DNA from: Variovorax sp. 770b2
GTDB lineage: Bacteria > Pseudomonadota > Gammaproteobacteria > Burkholderiales > Burkholderiaceae_C
NCBI RefSeq assembly: GCF_900115685.1
Contig: NZ_FOXJ01000001.1
Span: 1,459,796-1,523,795 of the forward strand
DNA: 64,000 nt
Reading direction: 5' to 3'
Part shown: positions 26,677 through 34,820 of the stretch, in pieces
Layout: each line of letters begins with the position of its first letter
Position numbering within the stretch: position 1 is the first letter of the stretch
The notes under the pieces: model-generated
Told to the model about the DNA's origin: nothing
Databases searched by the model: none
The model's input: the letters and a program-made list of their open reading frames with translations, nothing else
Made by a program: the position numbers and the translations under genes

Positions 26677-27465
26677 ATGACCCAACGCCAAAGTGCCGAG
26701 CCGTTGCTCGAATTCCGCCTCGCCTACCTTCGGGCCGTCGCGCGATCGTGGCAGGACGATGCGTACCGCCGCGAACTGCTCGACCAGGAAGACATCCAGC
26801 CCCTGCTGCACCGCGACTTCGGCCTGCCCACGCTGTGGCCGCAACTGGACATCAGCCTGCACGTGGACAGCAATCCCGCGATGTGGGCCGAGTGGAAGCC
26901 GATGCTCACGGCCGGCTGGATCGGCCCCGACGATGCCTTCGTCATCGTGCTGCCGGAGGCGCCGTCGGCGCTCGCGCCCGAAGCGCTTGCTGCCTACTAC
27001 CAGGTGTTCCCGAATTTCATGGGCTCGGCGGCCGCGTTCGATCCGCCGCCCACGCCGCCCGGACCGGTGCAGGGTGCACTGCCCACCGGCCTGGGCATTC
27101 CGGGCGGCGGCGCGGATTCGCTGCTGGCCTTCGGTGGCGTGGTGCTGCGCGCCATTGCGCTCGCCTGGAAGTCGCCGGAGTTCCTGGCCGACCTCACGCG
27201 CGCGCCGGGCACCGACAAGGCCCCGGTGCTGAGCCAATGGCTGGGCTACAACAATCCGTTCAACTTCGAGATCCGCATCGCCACCAACCCGCAGCTCACC
27301 TGGGATGCCAAGCGCGGCGAGTGGAACTTGAAGGGGAGCGACGGGTCGCTGATCAAGAACGCCATCAAGCTCAACTACCCGCAGCCACCGGTGGAGGAGG
27401 GCATGCGCGCGATCGCGCTCACCGCGTACAACAACACGGGCAGTGCCTATCCGTTCACCTGCTGA
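26677..27465 (+). CDS. TOMM precursor/bacteriocin, BMA_0021/BMA_0022 family, internally duplicated
   Basis: About 262 aa, far longer than classical microcin precursors but typical of this Burkholderia-type family. Two halves (about residues 10-115 and 149-261) share the pattern LLxF-x(4)-LRAxAxxW, a basic segment, NP-x3-W, and an Ala/Tyr-rich end, separated by a Pro/Gly-rich linker (PPPTPPGPVQG, GLGIPGGG). The protein ends NNTGSAYPFTC, with the only Cys as the last residue next to Thr and Ser, which could be heterocyclised by the YcaO protein. AAGGAAG precedes the ATG. It sits between the kinase and the modification enzymes. Assignment rests on form and neighbours; the mature product is unknown. 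Confidence 0.78.
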   Translation: MTQRQSAEPLLEFRLAYLRAVARSWQDDAYRRELLDQEDIQPLLHRDFGLPTLWPQLDISLHVDSNPAMWAEWKPMLTAGWIGPDDAFVIVLPEAPSALAPEALAAYYQVFPNFMGSAAAFDPPPTPPGPVQGALPTGLGIPGGGADSLLAFGGVVLRAIALAWKSPEFLADLTRAPGTDKAPVLSQWLGYNNPFNFEIRIATNPQLTWDAKRGEWNLKGSDGSLIKNAIKLNYPQPPVEEGMRAIALTAYNNTGSAYPFTC

Positions 27466-27478
27466 ACGACCGGCCGGG

Positions 27479-28312
27479 GTGGCGCCACCGCCTGTGCTGC
27501 AAGGCGCCACGGCGACGCTGCTGCTGACGCTGGCCGCACGGGCCAGCGCGAGCGGCGTCATCGACGATGCCGCGGCGCCGGTGTTCTCTGACCCCGAGGC
27601 GGAGCGCATCGCCGCGGCGATGGCGCTGGATCTCGCGGGTTACACGGCAGATGCGGCGTTCGTGCGGGGCGTGGTCTTGCGGGCCGCATTGATCGACCGC
27701 TTCGCGGCAGCGTTCTTCGCTGCGCATCCGCGCGGTATCGGCGTCACGCTGGGGGCGGGGCTGTGCACGCGCCGCAGCCGGCTGGGCGCACGCGGCGGCG
27801 TCGGCTGGCTCAACGTCGACCTGCCGGACGCCATCCGGCTGCGCGAGGCGCATGCGGCGCCCGGCGAAGGCGAGCGCAACCTCGCGTGCTCGGTGCTGGA
27901 CCCCGCATGGCTGGACGCCGTGGCGCTGCACGGCGAGCGGCCCGTGCTGCTGGTGCTGGAGGGCGTGTGCCCCTATCTGCCGCAGGCGCCGCTGGAGGCC
28001 ATGCTGCGCTGCATGGCCGAATGGTTCGACCGGCGTTCGGCGGCGTGCGTGCTGGTGATGGACTACGTCCACCCGATCCTGGCGCGCATGCCGGTGCAGG
28101 TGGGCGGCATGCACCTGCCGGTGGTGTCGGGGTTCGAAGACTCGGCACGCGTCGCCGCCATTCATCCGTCGATCCGCGTGCTCTCCGAAGACCACCTGTA
28201 TGCGCAGTTCTCCGACCAGCACCGGCTCTTCGAGACCGCCTTCCAGGCAACCACCGGCCAATGGCCCTACACCGTCGCCCGCTTCGCGCTGGGATCGCCG
28301 CATGACGCGTAG
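27479..28312 (+). CDS. Leucine carboxyl methyltransferase-type SAM methyltransferase
   Basis: 277-aa class I methyltransferase of the PPM1/LCM group found in natural product clusters. Recognised from LQGATATLLLTLAARA, VTLGAGLCTRRSRL (SAM motif I region), WLNVDLPDAIRLRE and VLLVLEGVCPYLP. In this cluster it probably O- or N-methylates the TOMM product or a carboxyl group of the precursor (inference). The GTG at 27479 is 13 bp after the precursor stop; another in-frame GTG at 27443 would overlap the precursor. It overlaps the next gene by 11 bp. Confidence 0.82.
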   Translation: MAPPPVLQGATATLLLTLAARASASGVIDDAAAPVFSDPEAERIAAAMALDLAGYTADAAFVRGVVLRAALIDRFAAAFFAAHPRGIGVTLGAGLCTRRSRLGARGGVGWLNVDLPDAIRLREAHAAPGEGERNLACSVLDPAWLDAVALHGERPVLLVLEGVCPYLPQAPLEAMLRCMAEWFDRRSAACVLVMDYVHPILARMPVQVGGMHLPVVSGFEDSARVAAIHPSIRVLSEDHLYAQFSDQHRLFETAFQATTGQWPYTVARFALGSPHDA

Positions 28313-30449
28313 CCCAACGCCGACGGACCTCTTCACCGACGTCTTCCAGTGGCATGAAAGGTACCTGCCGCCGCTGGTGCAGCCGGACGCCCTGCTGCTG
28401 CTGGGCGAGACGGAACTGCTCGCGCTCGGCTCGCCGGGTGTGCTGGCCGTCGAGCGCGTGCTGCGCGAGGGGGTGAGCCTGGCTTCGCATTGCCGGACCG
28501 AGGGGCCGCCCGCGCTGCTGGCGGAGATGCTGCATGCACTGGAGGCGCTGGTGCGGCAGGGCCTCGCGAGGCCGGTGCGGGCCGATGGCGCGGCACGGTA
28601 CGTGGTTCCGGATTTCTCGTCGCCGGGCACGCGTGTGCGTTTGAAGGAACATGCTGACGTCGTAGTGCTGTCGAAGGCGATGGACGAAGAAGCGGCCTTG
28701 CGCTGGAGCCATGAGGTGGCAGCCGGTGGTGCGCTGACGATCGTGTTCTGCGACGACTACCTCGATCCGAGGCTCGGCCAGATCGACGCGCAGCAGCGGG
28801 CAGACAAAAGGCCCTGGCTGCTGGTCAAACCGGGCGGAGAGCAAGCCATGGCCGGACCGTTGTTCACGCCGCACGAAGCAACGGCTTGCTGGCATTGCCT
28901 GGCGCACCGGCTGCTCCGGAACCAGCCCGCTCGGGCCTGGTGGCAAACCCGGCACGGCGGCCAAGCCATCGGCCTGCCGGTGCGGGCCGACAGCGAACTC
29001 GTCGAAGCGCGATTGAAGGACTCGCTTGCGTTGGCGCAGGACATCGTCGCACGGCGCGGCCAGCAACTGTGGACGCTCGATCCTGCGCAGCCGCATGCGG
29101 TCGTGGCGCGGCCCCAGTGTCCGCACTGCGCAGACGCCGGGCTCATGGCACGCCTTCAGCGCCAGCCAGTCACGCTCGCGCCTTGTCTTTCCGGCGCGCG
29201 GCCCGACGGCGGCTGGCGCACGATGCCGGCGTCGGCGACGCTCGAGCGCCTCGCCCCGCACGTCGATCCGCTGTGCGGCGTCATCGCGCGGGTCGTGCCG
29301 CTGGGCGCCGAAGTGGAAGACGCGTTGACGGTCTACCGCAGCGAGATCTTCAGGACGCCGGCCGCGCACGGCACGCCTTCTGCGAACGCGCTGGTGCAGG
29401 TGTGCCTCGGCAAGGGCATGTCCATCGACCAGTCGCGCGCGAGCGCGATGTGCGAGGCGATCGAACGGTATGCCGCCTTCCATCAAGGCGACGAAGCCTC
29501 CGTCGTCGCGGCGGCATCGGCGCTGGACGCGCGTTGCATTCCGGCGCACGAACTCGCGCGCTTCAGCGACCGGCAGCGCGAGGAGGGGCACAGGCCACCG
29601 CACGCGGTCGCCCCGCAGGCAGCTTCGGCGAACGACACCGCCTGGTGGGCACCGGCCTGGTCGCTGACATCGAACGAACGTTGTTACCTCCCGCTGTCCT
29701 TCTGCTACGCCAACGCACCCGCAGAGAGCCAACGCCACGCGGTATGGACATCGAACGGCTGCGCCGCCGGCAACACGCGCGAAGAAGCCATCCTTCAAGG
29801 CTTCCTCGAACTCGTGGAGCGCGATGCCGCGGCCATCTGGTGGTATGGGCGAATCCAACGGCCCGGCATCGACCTCGGCATGCTGTCCGCCGACAGCCTC
29901 GCGCGGATCGCACGCGGCCTCGGGCCGTCGTGGCGCTATTGGGCGCTCGACATCACCCACGATTTCGGCATCCCGGTGGTGGCCGCCATCGGTCGCCACC
30001 GAACAACTGGCGACTGGGCCATCGGCTTCGGCTGCAGTCCGGATCGCGTGCTGGCCTGCGAACGCGCGCTCACGGAAATGAGCCAGTTGATCGCGGCCGA
30101 AAAGAAGTTCGTTGTTTCGCATCCGGGCGATGCGAACGGCGTGCCCCGGTTTCTCTTGCCGGGCGACGCTGCGCCGATGCGTCCCACCGCAGAGACCGCG
30201 CATGCGGACATCGCGCAGGAGATCGCCCGGTGCGTCGGCATCGCCTCGGCCCTCGGCATGGAGACCGTGGTGCTCGACCACACGCGGCCCGACATCCCGC
30301 TGTGCACCGTGAAGGTGGTCGTGCCGGGCCTGTGCCACATCTGGCCCGAACTCGGCAACCCGCGCCTGTACCGGGTGCCGGTCGCCATGGGATGGCGCGA
30401 TACCCCTTTGCAGGAGAGCGAGCTGAATCCCCAGGCGCTCTACGTCTGA
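28302..30449 (+). CDS. Fused TOMM leader-binding (E1-like/C) and YcaO cyclodehydratase (D)
   Basis: 715-aa cytoplasmic enzyme that binds a precursor leader and uses ATP to cyclise Cys/Ser/Thr to azolines. The N-terminal E1/ThiF-like part (about 10-300) has two CxxC pairs, CWHC ~196 and CPHC ~273, that would bind a structural zinc. The C-terminal YcaO domain (about 330-715) has the ATP-binding helix SRASAMCEAIERYA and a second EEAILQGFLELVERDA. The fused C-D form is one of the standard TOMM architectures. No B-type flavin dehydrogenase gene is nearby, so azoles would need a remote enzyme. Start ATG 28302 overlaps the methyltransferase gene. Confidence 0.9.
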   Translation: MTRSPTPTDLFTDVFQWHERYLPPLVQPDALLLLGETELLALGSPGVLAVERVLREGVSLASHCRTEGPPALLAEMLHALEALVRQGLARPVRADGAARYVVPDFSSPGTRVRLKEHADVVVLSKAMDEEAALRWSHEVAAGGALTIVFCDDYLDPRLGQIDAQQRADKRPWLLVKPGGEQAMAGPLFTPHEATACWHCLAHRLLRNQPARAWWQTRHGGQAIGLPVRADSELVEARLKDSLALAQDIVARRGQQLWTLDPAQPHAVVARPQCPHCADAGLMARLQRQPVTLAPCLSGARPDGGWRTMPASATLERLAPHVDPLCGVIARVVPLGAEVEDALTVYRSEIFRTPAAHGTPSANALVQVCLGKGMSIDQSRASAMCEAIERYAAFHQGDEASVVAAASALDARCIPAHELARFSDRQREEGHRPPHAVAPQAASANDTAWWAPAWSLTSNERCYLPLSFCYANAPAESQRHAVWTSNGCAAGNTREEAILQGFLELVERDAAAIWWYGRIQRPGIDLGMLSADSLARIARGLGPSWRYWALDITHDFGIPVVAAIGRHRTTGDWAIGFGCSPDRVLACERALTEMSQLIAAEKKFVVSHPGDANGVPRFLLPGDAAPMRPTAETAHADIAQEIARCVGIASALGMETVVLDHTRPDIPLCTVKVVVPGLCHIWPELGNPRLYRVPVAMGWRDTPLQESELNPQALYV

Positions 30450-30474
30450 CGCAGGGACGAAGGAAAAAGCAACG

Positions 30475-31413
30475 ATGGCCCTCTTCAGGAACAAGCTCGA
30501 CCAACGCGGCACCGTGTTGCGTCCCTTGCATGCGTTCGGCCGTCGCCCTTCGGCCTGCCAGACGGTGCTGCAGGCGCCAGACGTGTCGCAGATCCACGCG
30601 CTCGTCCGCTGGAACCGGCAGGCCTGGGAGATCGTCGACCAGAGCCGCAACGGCACCACGCTGAACGGCGAGCGCCTGCCGAATGGCCGCTGGACCGTGC
30701 TGCCGCCAGGGGCCGAAGTGCGCCTCGGCCTGGGCGAGGAATCGGTGTGGATCGCCGAGGATCTCGCGCCGCCGGTCACCTGTCTTTTTTCGGCCGAAGG
30801 GCATGGCATTCCGCTGCCATTGAGCCTGCGCGAGAACCTGCTGCCGGATGCGAACCAGCCCGAGGCGAACGTCTGTTTCCACGAAGGTCAATGGGTGCTG
30901 GAGCACATCCACGGTGTCGATCGCCTGAGCGATGGCGCGATGGTCCGCACCTCGGGCAGCACCTGGGAGTTCGTGCTGTGCGACGACCTGGAATCGACCG
31001 CGGTGAACACGATCGCGACGGCATCGGCGCAGCCCGTGGACGTTGCGCTGCACTTCAACGTGAGCCAGAACGAGGAGCACACGAGCCTGAGCCTGGTGAC
31101 GGGCGGCAAGTCGGTCTCGCTTGGCGAGCGCATCCACCACTACACCCTCGTGACCCTTGCGCGCGTGCGCTCGCAGGACGCGCAACGCGGCCTCGCGCCG
31201 CAGAGCCAGGGCTGGATCGCGCTGGACGAGCTCTCGCGCATGCTCGGCGTGGAGCCCTCGTACGTGAACATCCAGATCTTTCGCGCGAAGCACCAGATCC
31301 TCAATGCGCTGCCCGCGCAGCCAACCGATGCGCAACTGGTCGAGCGGCGGCGCGGCGACGTGCGGTTCGGCAGCTTCCCGTTCCTCATCCAGGGCGGTGC
31401 CGCGCAGGGCTGA
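30475..31413 (+). CDS. FHA domain protein with possible C-terminal helix-turn-helix
   Basis: 312-aa protein. The N-terminal forkhead-associated domain (about 15-90) keeps the phosphothreonine-binding residues: FGRRPS, SQIH and SRNGTTLNG. The C-terminal part (about 215-300) contains WIALDELSRMLGVEPSYVNI followed by a basic helix, which looks like a winged helix. An FHA module next to a Ser/Thr kinase in the same cluster suggests it reads phosphorylation by that kinase and may control transcription of the island. AAGGAAA precedes the ATG. DNA binding is inference. Confidence 0.8.
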   Translation: MALFRNKLDQRGTVLRPLHAFGRRPSACQTVLQAPDVSQIHALVRWNRQAWEIVDQSRNGTTLNGERLPNGRWTVLPPGAEVRLGLGEESVWIAEDLAPPVTCLFSAEGHGIPLPLSLRENLLPDANQPEANVCFHEGQWVLEHIHGVDRLSDGAMVRTSGSTWEFVLCDDLESTAVNTIATASAQPVDVALHFNVSQNEEHTSLSLVTGGKSVSLGERIHHYTLVTLARVRSQDAQRGLAPQSQGWIALDELSRMLGVEPSYVNIQIFRAKHQILNALPAQPTDAQLVERRRGDVRFGSFPFLIQGGAAQG

Positions 31414-31443
31414 ACGGCTGTGAATTCCGCAGACTGCGGTTGA

Positions 31444-31460
31444 TGTAATTGCCTGTAATT
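31444..31460. promoter_or_regulatory. TGTAATT direct repeat before the RhiA-like gene
   Basis: TGTAATT occurs at 31444-31450 and 31454-31460, one helical turn apart, in an otherwise non-coding 138-bp gap. This spacing suits side-by-side binding by an activator. The gene that follows has its own strong ribosome-binding site (TGGAGAG), suggesting a separate promoter within the island. Confidence 0.35.
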
Positions 31461-31551
31461 CCGTTGAGGGCGACGGCTCCCTAGAGTCGGTTCCAGTTCG
31501 CAGCCATGGCGGCGCGAACTGTTCAACCAACCACTTCTTCTGGAGAGCGTC

Positions 31552-32211
31552 ATGGGCAAGAAATATTCCGTCACCGTCAACAACCGCGCAAGCCATTCGG
31601 CCTTTTTCATGGTGTTCCAAAACGACCCCACGAGCTGGTCGCCGAACGCCCTGTCGCTCGCCTGGTTCGCCAAGTACTCCAACCCGAGCAAGACCGCGCG
31701 CGTCAAGTTCGAGTGGACCGTGGACACCGGCTTCTCGTGGGCCGAAACGGGCGAGCTCAAGCCCGGCATCCAGTTCGCCGCGACCGAGACCTACGACCCT
31801 AGCAGCGGGCTGAACAAGATCACGCTGGACTACAACGGCGCCTACCAGTTCGTCGACCCGACCTCGGGTGCGGACAAGGACCGCTTCTACCTGGCCGAGA
31901 CCAAGAACATCCCGCTCAAGTCGCAGGCCGCCGTCGGCGTGACCATGTCGGGCAGCACCGTGTACGCGGTGCAGGCGCGACCCAACCAGAACCTGACCTT
32001 CTCGCCGCACCCCGAGTACTTCATCGCCTACGGTGACTACATGGAAGGCGACGTGATCGACGTCAGCACGGTCAACAACCCGCTGCGCCTGGAGTACCCC
32101 ACCGGCGTCTACGCGCTGACCACGACGCTCAACGTCAACGGCAGCTGGGACGACCCGGTCACGCTGGCCCAGTCCAACCAGAAGCTCCTGCAGCTGCTCG
32201 AAGCAGCCTGA
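31552..32211 (+). CDS. Hypothetical protein, possibly RhiA-like
   Basis: 219-aa soluble protein without a signal peptide, rich in beta-strand-forming and aromatic residues. The N-terminus KKYSVTVNNRASHSAFFMVF and segments such as NALSLAWFAKYSNPS, FSWAETGELKPG and YAVQARPNQNLTFSPHP recall the RhiA family, first known as a rhizosphere-induced quorum-regulated Rhizobium protein; this match is from memory and not verified. Function of that family is unknown. It lies in the TOMM island between the FHA gene and a tail-collar protein gene, so it may be an exported or product-associated protein. Confidence 0.62.
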   Translation: MGKKYSVTVNNRASHSAFFMVFQNDPTSWSPNALSLAWFAKYSNPSKTARVKFEWTVDTGFSWAETGELKPGIQFAATETYDPSSGLNKITLDYNGAYQFVDPTSGADKDRFYLAETKNIPLKSQAAVGVTMSGSTVYAVQARPNQNLTFSPHPEYFIAYGDYMEGDVIDVSTVNNPLRLEYPTGVYALTTTLNVNGSWDDPVTLAQSNQKLLQLLEAA

Positions 32212-32293
32212 GGCCCAGCCTGTCACACCCACCGGCCCGAAGCGCAGCGGCGTTGCCGCCGTTCGCCCAGGGCCGGGCTGAAAGGACCTCGAC

Positions 32294-32872
32294 ATGTTCG
32301 ATGCATGCCTCATCGGCAGCGTCTGCGGCTTTGCCGGACAGGTGAACCCCGTTTCGGGCGACGCCAACAACATCTGGAAAAACACCGCATGCACGAGCCA
32401 GAACTCGGTAACCGCGCCCCGGCGCGACGACATCCCGATCAGCTACCTCGAGCAGCAGGGCTGGATGCTGTGCGACGGGCGCAAGCTCAAGGTGAGCGCC
32501 TATCCGGAGCTGTTCGCCGCGCTGGGCAACCTGTACGGCGGGGGCAGCGAAGACTTCTGCATTCCCGACTACCGGGGCCTGTTCCTGCGCGGCAACGACG
32601 CGGGCTCGGGCATGGACCCGGATGCGGCAGCGCGCATCGGCCCCACGGGCAGCGGCACCGCCAACGGCGTGGGCTCCTACCAGTGCGACGCCATGCAGAC
32701 GCACACCCACACCTACAAGGCCGTCACGCTGGCCGCGGTGTCGCAAAGCGGCAATGCGGCAGGGCAGTCCTCGGGCGACCTGGAGACCACGGTGCCCAAC
32801 AAGCCCGCGCGCCTCACCTCGGAGACGCGGCCGAAGAACCTGTCGATCAACTACATCATCAAATTTCGCTGA
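32294..32872 (+). CDS. Phage tail-collar domain protein
   Basis: 192-aa protein with a tail-collar domain like that of microcystin-dependent (MdpB-type) and phage tail-fibre proteins. Recognised from QQGWMLCDGRKLKVSAYPEL, LGNLYGGG, FCIPDYRGLFLRG and the His-rich MQTHTHTY loop, ending with NLSINYIIKFR. No other phage tail genes are present, so this is a stand-alone user of the fold. It is 82 bp after the RhiA-like gene and likely in the same transcript. Possible roles are a surface or binding protein working with the island product. Confidence 0.8.
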   Translation: MFDACLIGSVCGFAGQVNPVSGDANNIWKNTACTSQNSVTAPRRDDIPISYLEQQGWMLCDGRKLKVSAYPELFAALGNLYGGGSEDFCIPDYRGLFLRGNDAGSGMDPDAAARIGPTGSGTANGVGSYQCDAMQTHTHTYKAVTLAAVSQSGNAAGQSSGDLETTVPNKPARLTSETRPKNLSINYIIKFR

Positions 32873-32883
32873 GGACGACGATC

Positions 32884-33306
32884 ATGAAAAGAACGAACCC
32901 ACTTGCCTTGCTGTGCGCCGCCGCGCTGGCCTTCCTGGCCGGCTGCCAGGGCCTGGCGCCGGCGCCGGAGGCCGCCCTCGTCGATGCGCAGTGCGTCGTC
33001 ACGCCGGCCGGCTACCAGCACATCTTCGCGCGCCATTGCACCGCGTCGTCGGGCGCGAGCCAGCTGCTGCCGCAGTACTGCACCGACGCGGCCGCGGCGC
33101 AGAACTTCTGCCGCATGGTGCAGGGCGCAGTGAACAAGACCCGCGTGGTCCAGCCCGACAACCGCATCCGCTACGACGCCAACCTCGGCCAGGTGGTCGG
33201 GACGGCCGGCGAGAAATGCGGCCGCCTCATCATCGAGGGCGCGGCCAACGGCACGGTGGTCACCGAGTTTCCCGAACTCGCCGGCGCGCCCGGCAATTGC
33301 CAGTAG
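32884..33306 (+). CDS. Putative lipoprotein
   Basis: 140-aa protein with a signal peptide and lipobox ending FLAGC (Cys ~21). The mature part has several Cys residues (DAQCVV, ARHC, QYC, NFC, EKCGR), which could form disulfides in the periplasm. No family recognised. It starts 11 bp after the tail-collar gene and so belongs to the 3' part of the TOMM island. Confidence 0.72.
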   Translation: MKRTNPLALLCAAALAFLAGCQGLAPAPEAALVDAQCVVTPAGYQHIFARHCTASSGASQLLPQYCTDAAAAQNFCRMVQGAVNKTRVVQPDNRIRYDANLGQVVGTAGEKCGRLIIEGAANGTVVTEFPELAGAPGNCQ

Positions 33307-33314
33307 CACCGGGC

Positions 33315-33650
33315 ATGCGTCGAATCATCCAGGTGCCCGAAGGCGTCGGGCCCGACATGCCGGGCCTGCACACCCTCTCGATGGACGAGACCGTCTGGGA
33401 GGACGGCTATTCGCTGGTCATCGACGAGCTGGACAACGGCACGCTGCAGACGTTCTGGAAGCACTACTACGGCGCCTCCGCCGAAATGGTGATCGCAGGG
33501 CGCGAGGTGGCTGTGTTTCGCAAGGAGATCATGGCGGTCGCACCGGCCTTGTCGGGCAAGCCGGCGGTGTTCGAGTTCCTGCTGGCGCTCTCGCGGATGT
33601 GCGCGCGGACGCACCGCGAGAACCACAGCCTGCACGTGATCGCCGACTAG
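33315..33650 (+). CDS. Hypothetical protein, last gene of TOMM island
   Basis: 111-aa soluble protein of unknown family, starting 8 bp after the lipoprotein gene stop. It begins MRRIIQVPEGVGPDMPGLHT and contains WEDGYSLVIDELDNGTLQTF, with no signal peptide or membrane segment. Short spacing to upstream genes supports cotranscription. No function can be proposed. Confidence 0.65.
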   Translation: MRRIIQVPEGVGPDMPGLHTLSMDETVWEDGYSLVIDELDNGTLQTFWKHYYGASAEMVIAGREVAVFRKEIMAVAPALSGKPAVFEFLLALSRMCARTHRENHSLHVIAD

Positions 33651-33676
33651 GGCCGGCGCGCGAAGCCGGCGGCGGG

Positions 33677-33883
33677 CTACTCCAGCGTGAAGCCGATCTT
33701 CACCGTCACCTGCCAGTGCGCGATTTTGCCGTCCACCACGTGGCCGCGCGTCTCGGTGACGGTGAACCACTGGATGTTGCGCACCGTCTCGTGGGCCTTG
33801 GCGATGGCGGTCTGCACCGCGTCCTCGATGCCGACGGGCGACGAGCCGGTCAGCTCGAGGGACTTGTAGACGTGGTTGGACAT
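33677..33883 (-). CDS. Dodecin
   Basis: 68-aa protein that assembles into a dodecameric shell binding riboflavin/FMN or CoA; a flavin storage and buffering protein. It begins [20 protein letters not shown] and includes the flavin-stacking Trp in NIQWFTVTE and the C-terminal WQVTVKIGF typical of the family. Full length. Convergent with the TOMM island end; monocistronic. Confidence 0.93.
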   Translation of the reverse strand: MSNHVYKSLELTGSSPVGIEDAVQTAIAKAHETVRNIQWFTVTETRGHVVDGKIAHWQVTVKIGFTLE

Positions 33884-34032
33884 GTCTGTGCTCCTGTGAT
33901 GGGTGTGCGGACATCGTAGTCACGGCGTCGCGTGGCCGGTGAAATTTTCTGCATCATGTAACTCGCAATCCTTCTTTGAAAAAGACCGGCGCTTGCGCAG
34001 AATCGCCCCCAGTGTTCACCCGGAAGTCGTCC

Positions 34033-34230
34033 ATGCCACAGCGCAGTCCCTCTGTTTCCCCGGCGGCCCAGGCCCGTCACGTTCTCGCGCTGACCACGGC
34101 GGCGTGGCGCATCGCGCCGTCCTCGCCGCACGAGGTGGCGCGGCGCGCGCCGCATGGCCATGTGCCCCTTCGCGCCCTGCGGCGCTTCCATGCGGCAACG
34201 GCCCTGGCCTTGCTGCCGCACTCATGGTGA
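34033..34230 (+). CDS. Doubtful small basic ORF
   Basis: 65-aa ORF beginning MPQRSPSVSPAAQARH, Pro/Ala/Arg-rich, ending 1 bp before the start of the kinase-like gene. GGAAG lies 6 bp before the ATG. No family recognised; the composition looks like translated GC-rich DNA. It could instead be leader sequence of the next gene. Confidence 0.25.
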   Translation: MPQRSPSVSPAAQARHVLALTTAAWRIAPSSPHEVARRAPHGHVPLRALRRFHAATALALLPHSW

Positions 34231-34231
34231 G

Positions 34232-34732
34232 ATGCTGATCGTTTTCTCCGGCTTGCCCGGCACGGGCAAGACCACGGTCGCGCGCGAACTCGCGGCGCGG
34301 CTTTCGGCCGTCTACCTGCGCATCGATGCCATCGAGCAGGCGCTGGTGTCGGCGAAGGTCTTGATCGGGGAGGTCGGGCCCGCGGGCTACGACATCGCCC
34401 ATGCGCTGGCACGCTCCAACCTCGCGCTCGGCCTCGCGGTGGTGGCCGACTGCGTCAACCCGTTGCCGGTCACGCGCCAGGCGTGGCGGGCGGTCGCAGC
34501 GAGCACTTCGTCACGCGTGCTGGAGGTGGAGATCGTCTGTTCGGATGCGGCGGAGCACCGCCGGCGCGTGGAGTCGCGCGCGCCCGACATTCCGGGCCAC
34601 GTGCTGCCCGACTGGGCTTCGGTGCTGCGGCACGACTACGCGCCGTGGACCACGCAGCGCCTGGTCATCGACACGGCCACCGTCGGCGCGGCCGATGCGG
34701 TGCAGCGGATCGCGGCAGCGGTCCGCCCCTGA
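34232..34732 (+). CDS. AAA/P-loop ATP-binding protein, small-molecule kinase-like
   Basis: 166-aa cytoplasmic protein with an N-terminal P-loop FSGLPGTGKTTVARELA, then LRIDAIEQAL and a lid-like region. Similar proteins are annotated as AAA family ATPase or as chloramphenicol phosphotransferase/adenylylsulfate kinase-like. No clear substrate motif is visible. It precedes a gene set for S-containing amino acid use by 88 bp and may be independent. Confidence 0.8.
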   Translation: MLIVFSGLPGTGKTTVARELAARLSAVYLRIDAIEQALVSAKVLIGEVGPAGYDIAHALARSNLALGLAVVADCVNPLPVTRQAWRAVAASTSSRVLEVEIVCSDAAEHRRRVESRAPDIPGHVLPDWASVLRHDYAPWTTQRLVIDTATVGAADAVQRIAAAVRP

Positions 34733-34820
34733 ACACTCTGCAGATATCGATAGAGGAAATCAGCGCAAGCGGTGCGCGCGATGCCCAAGAGAATTCGCAG
34801 CAATTCTTTCAAAGGCGTCA

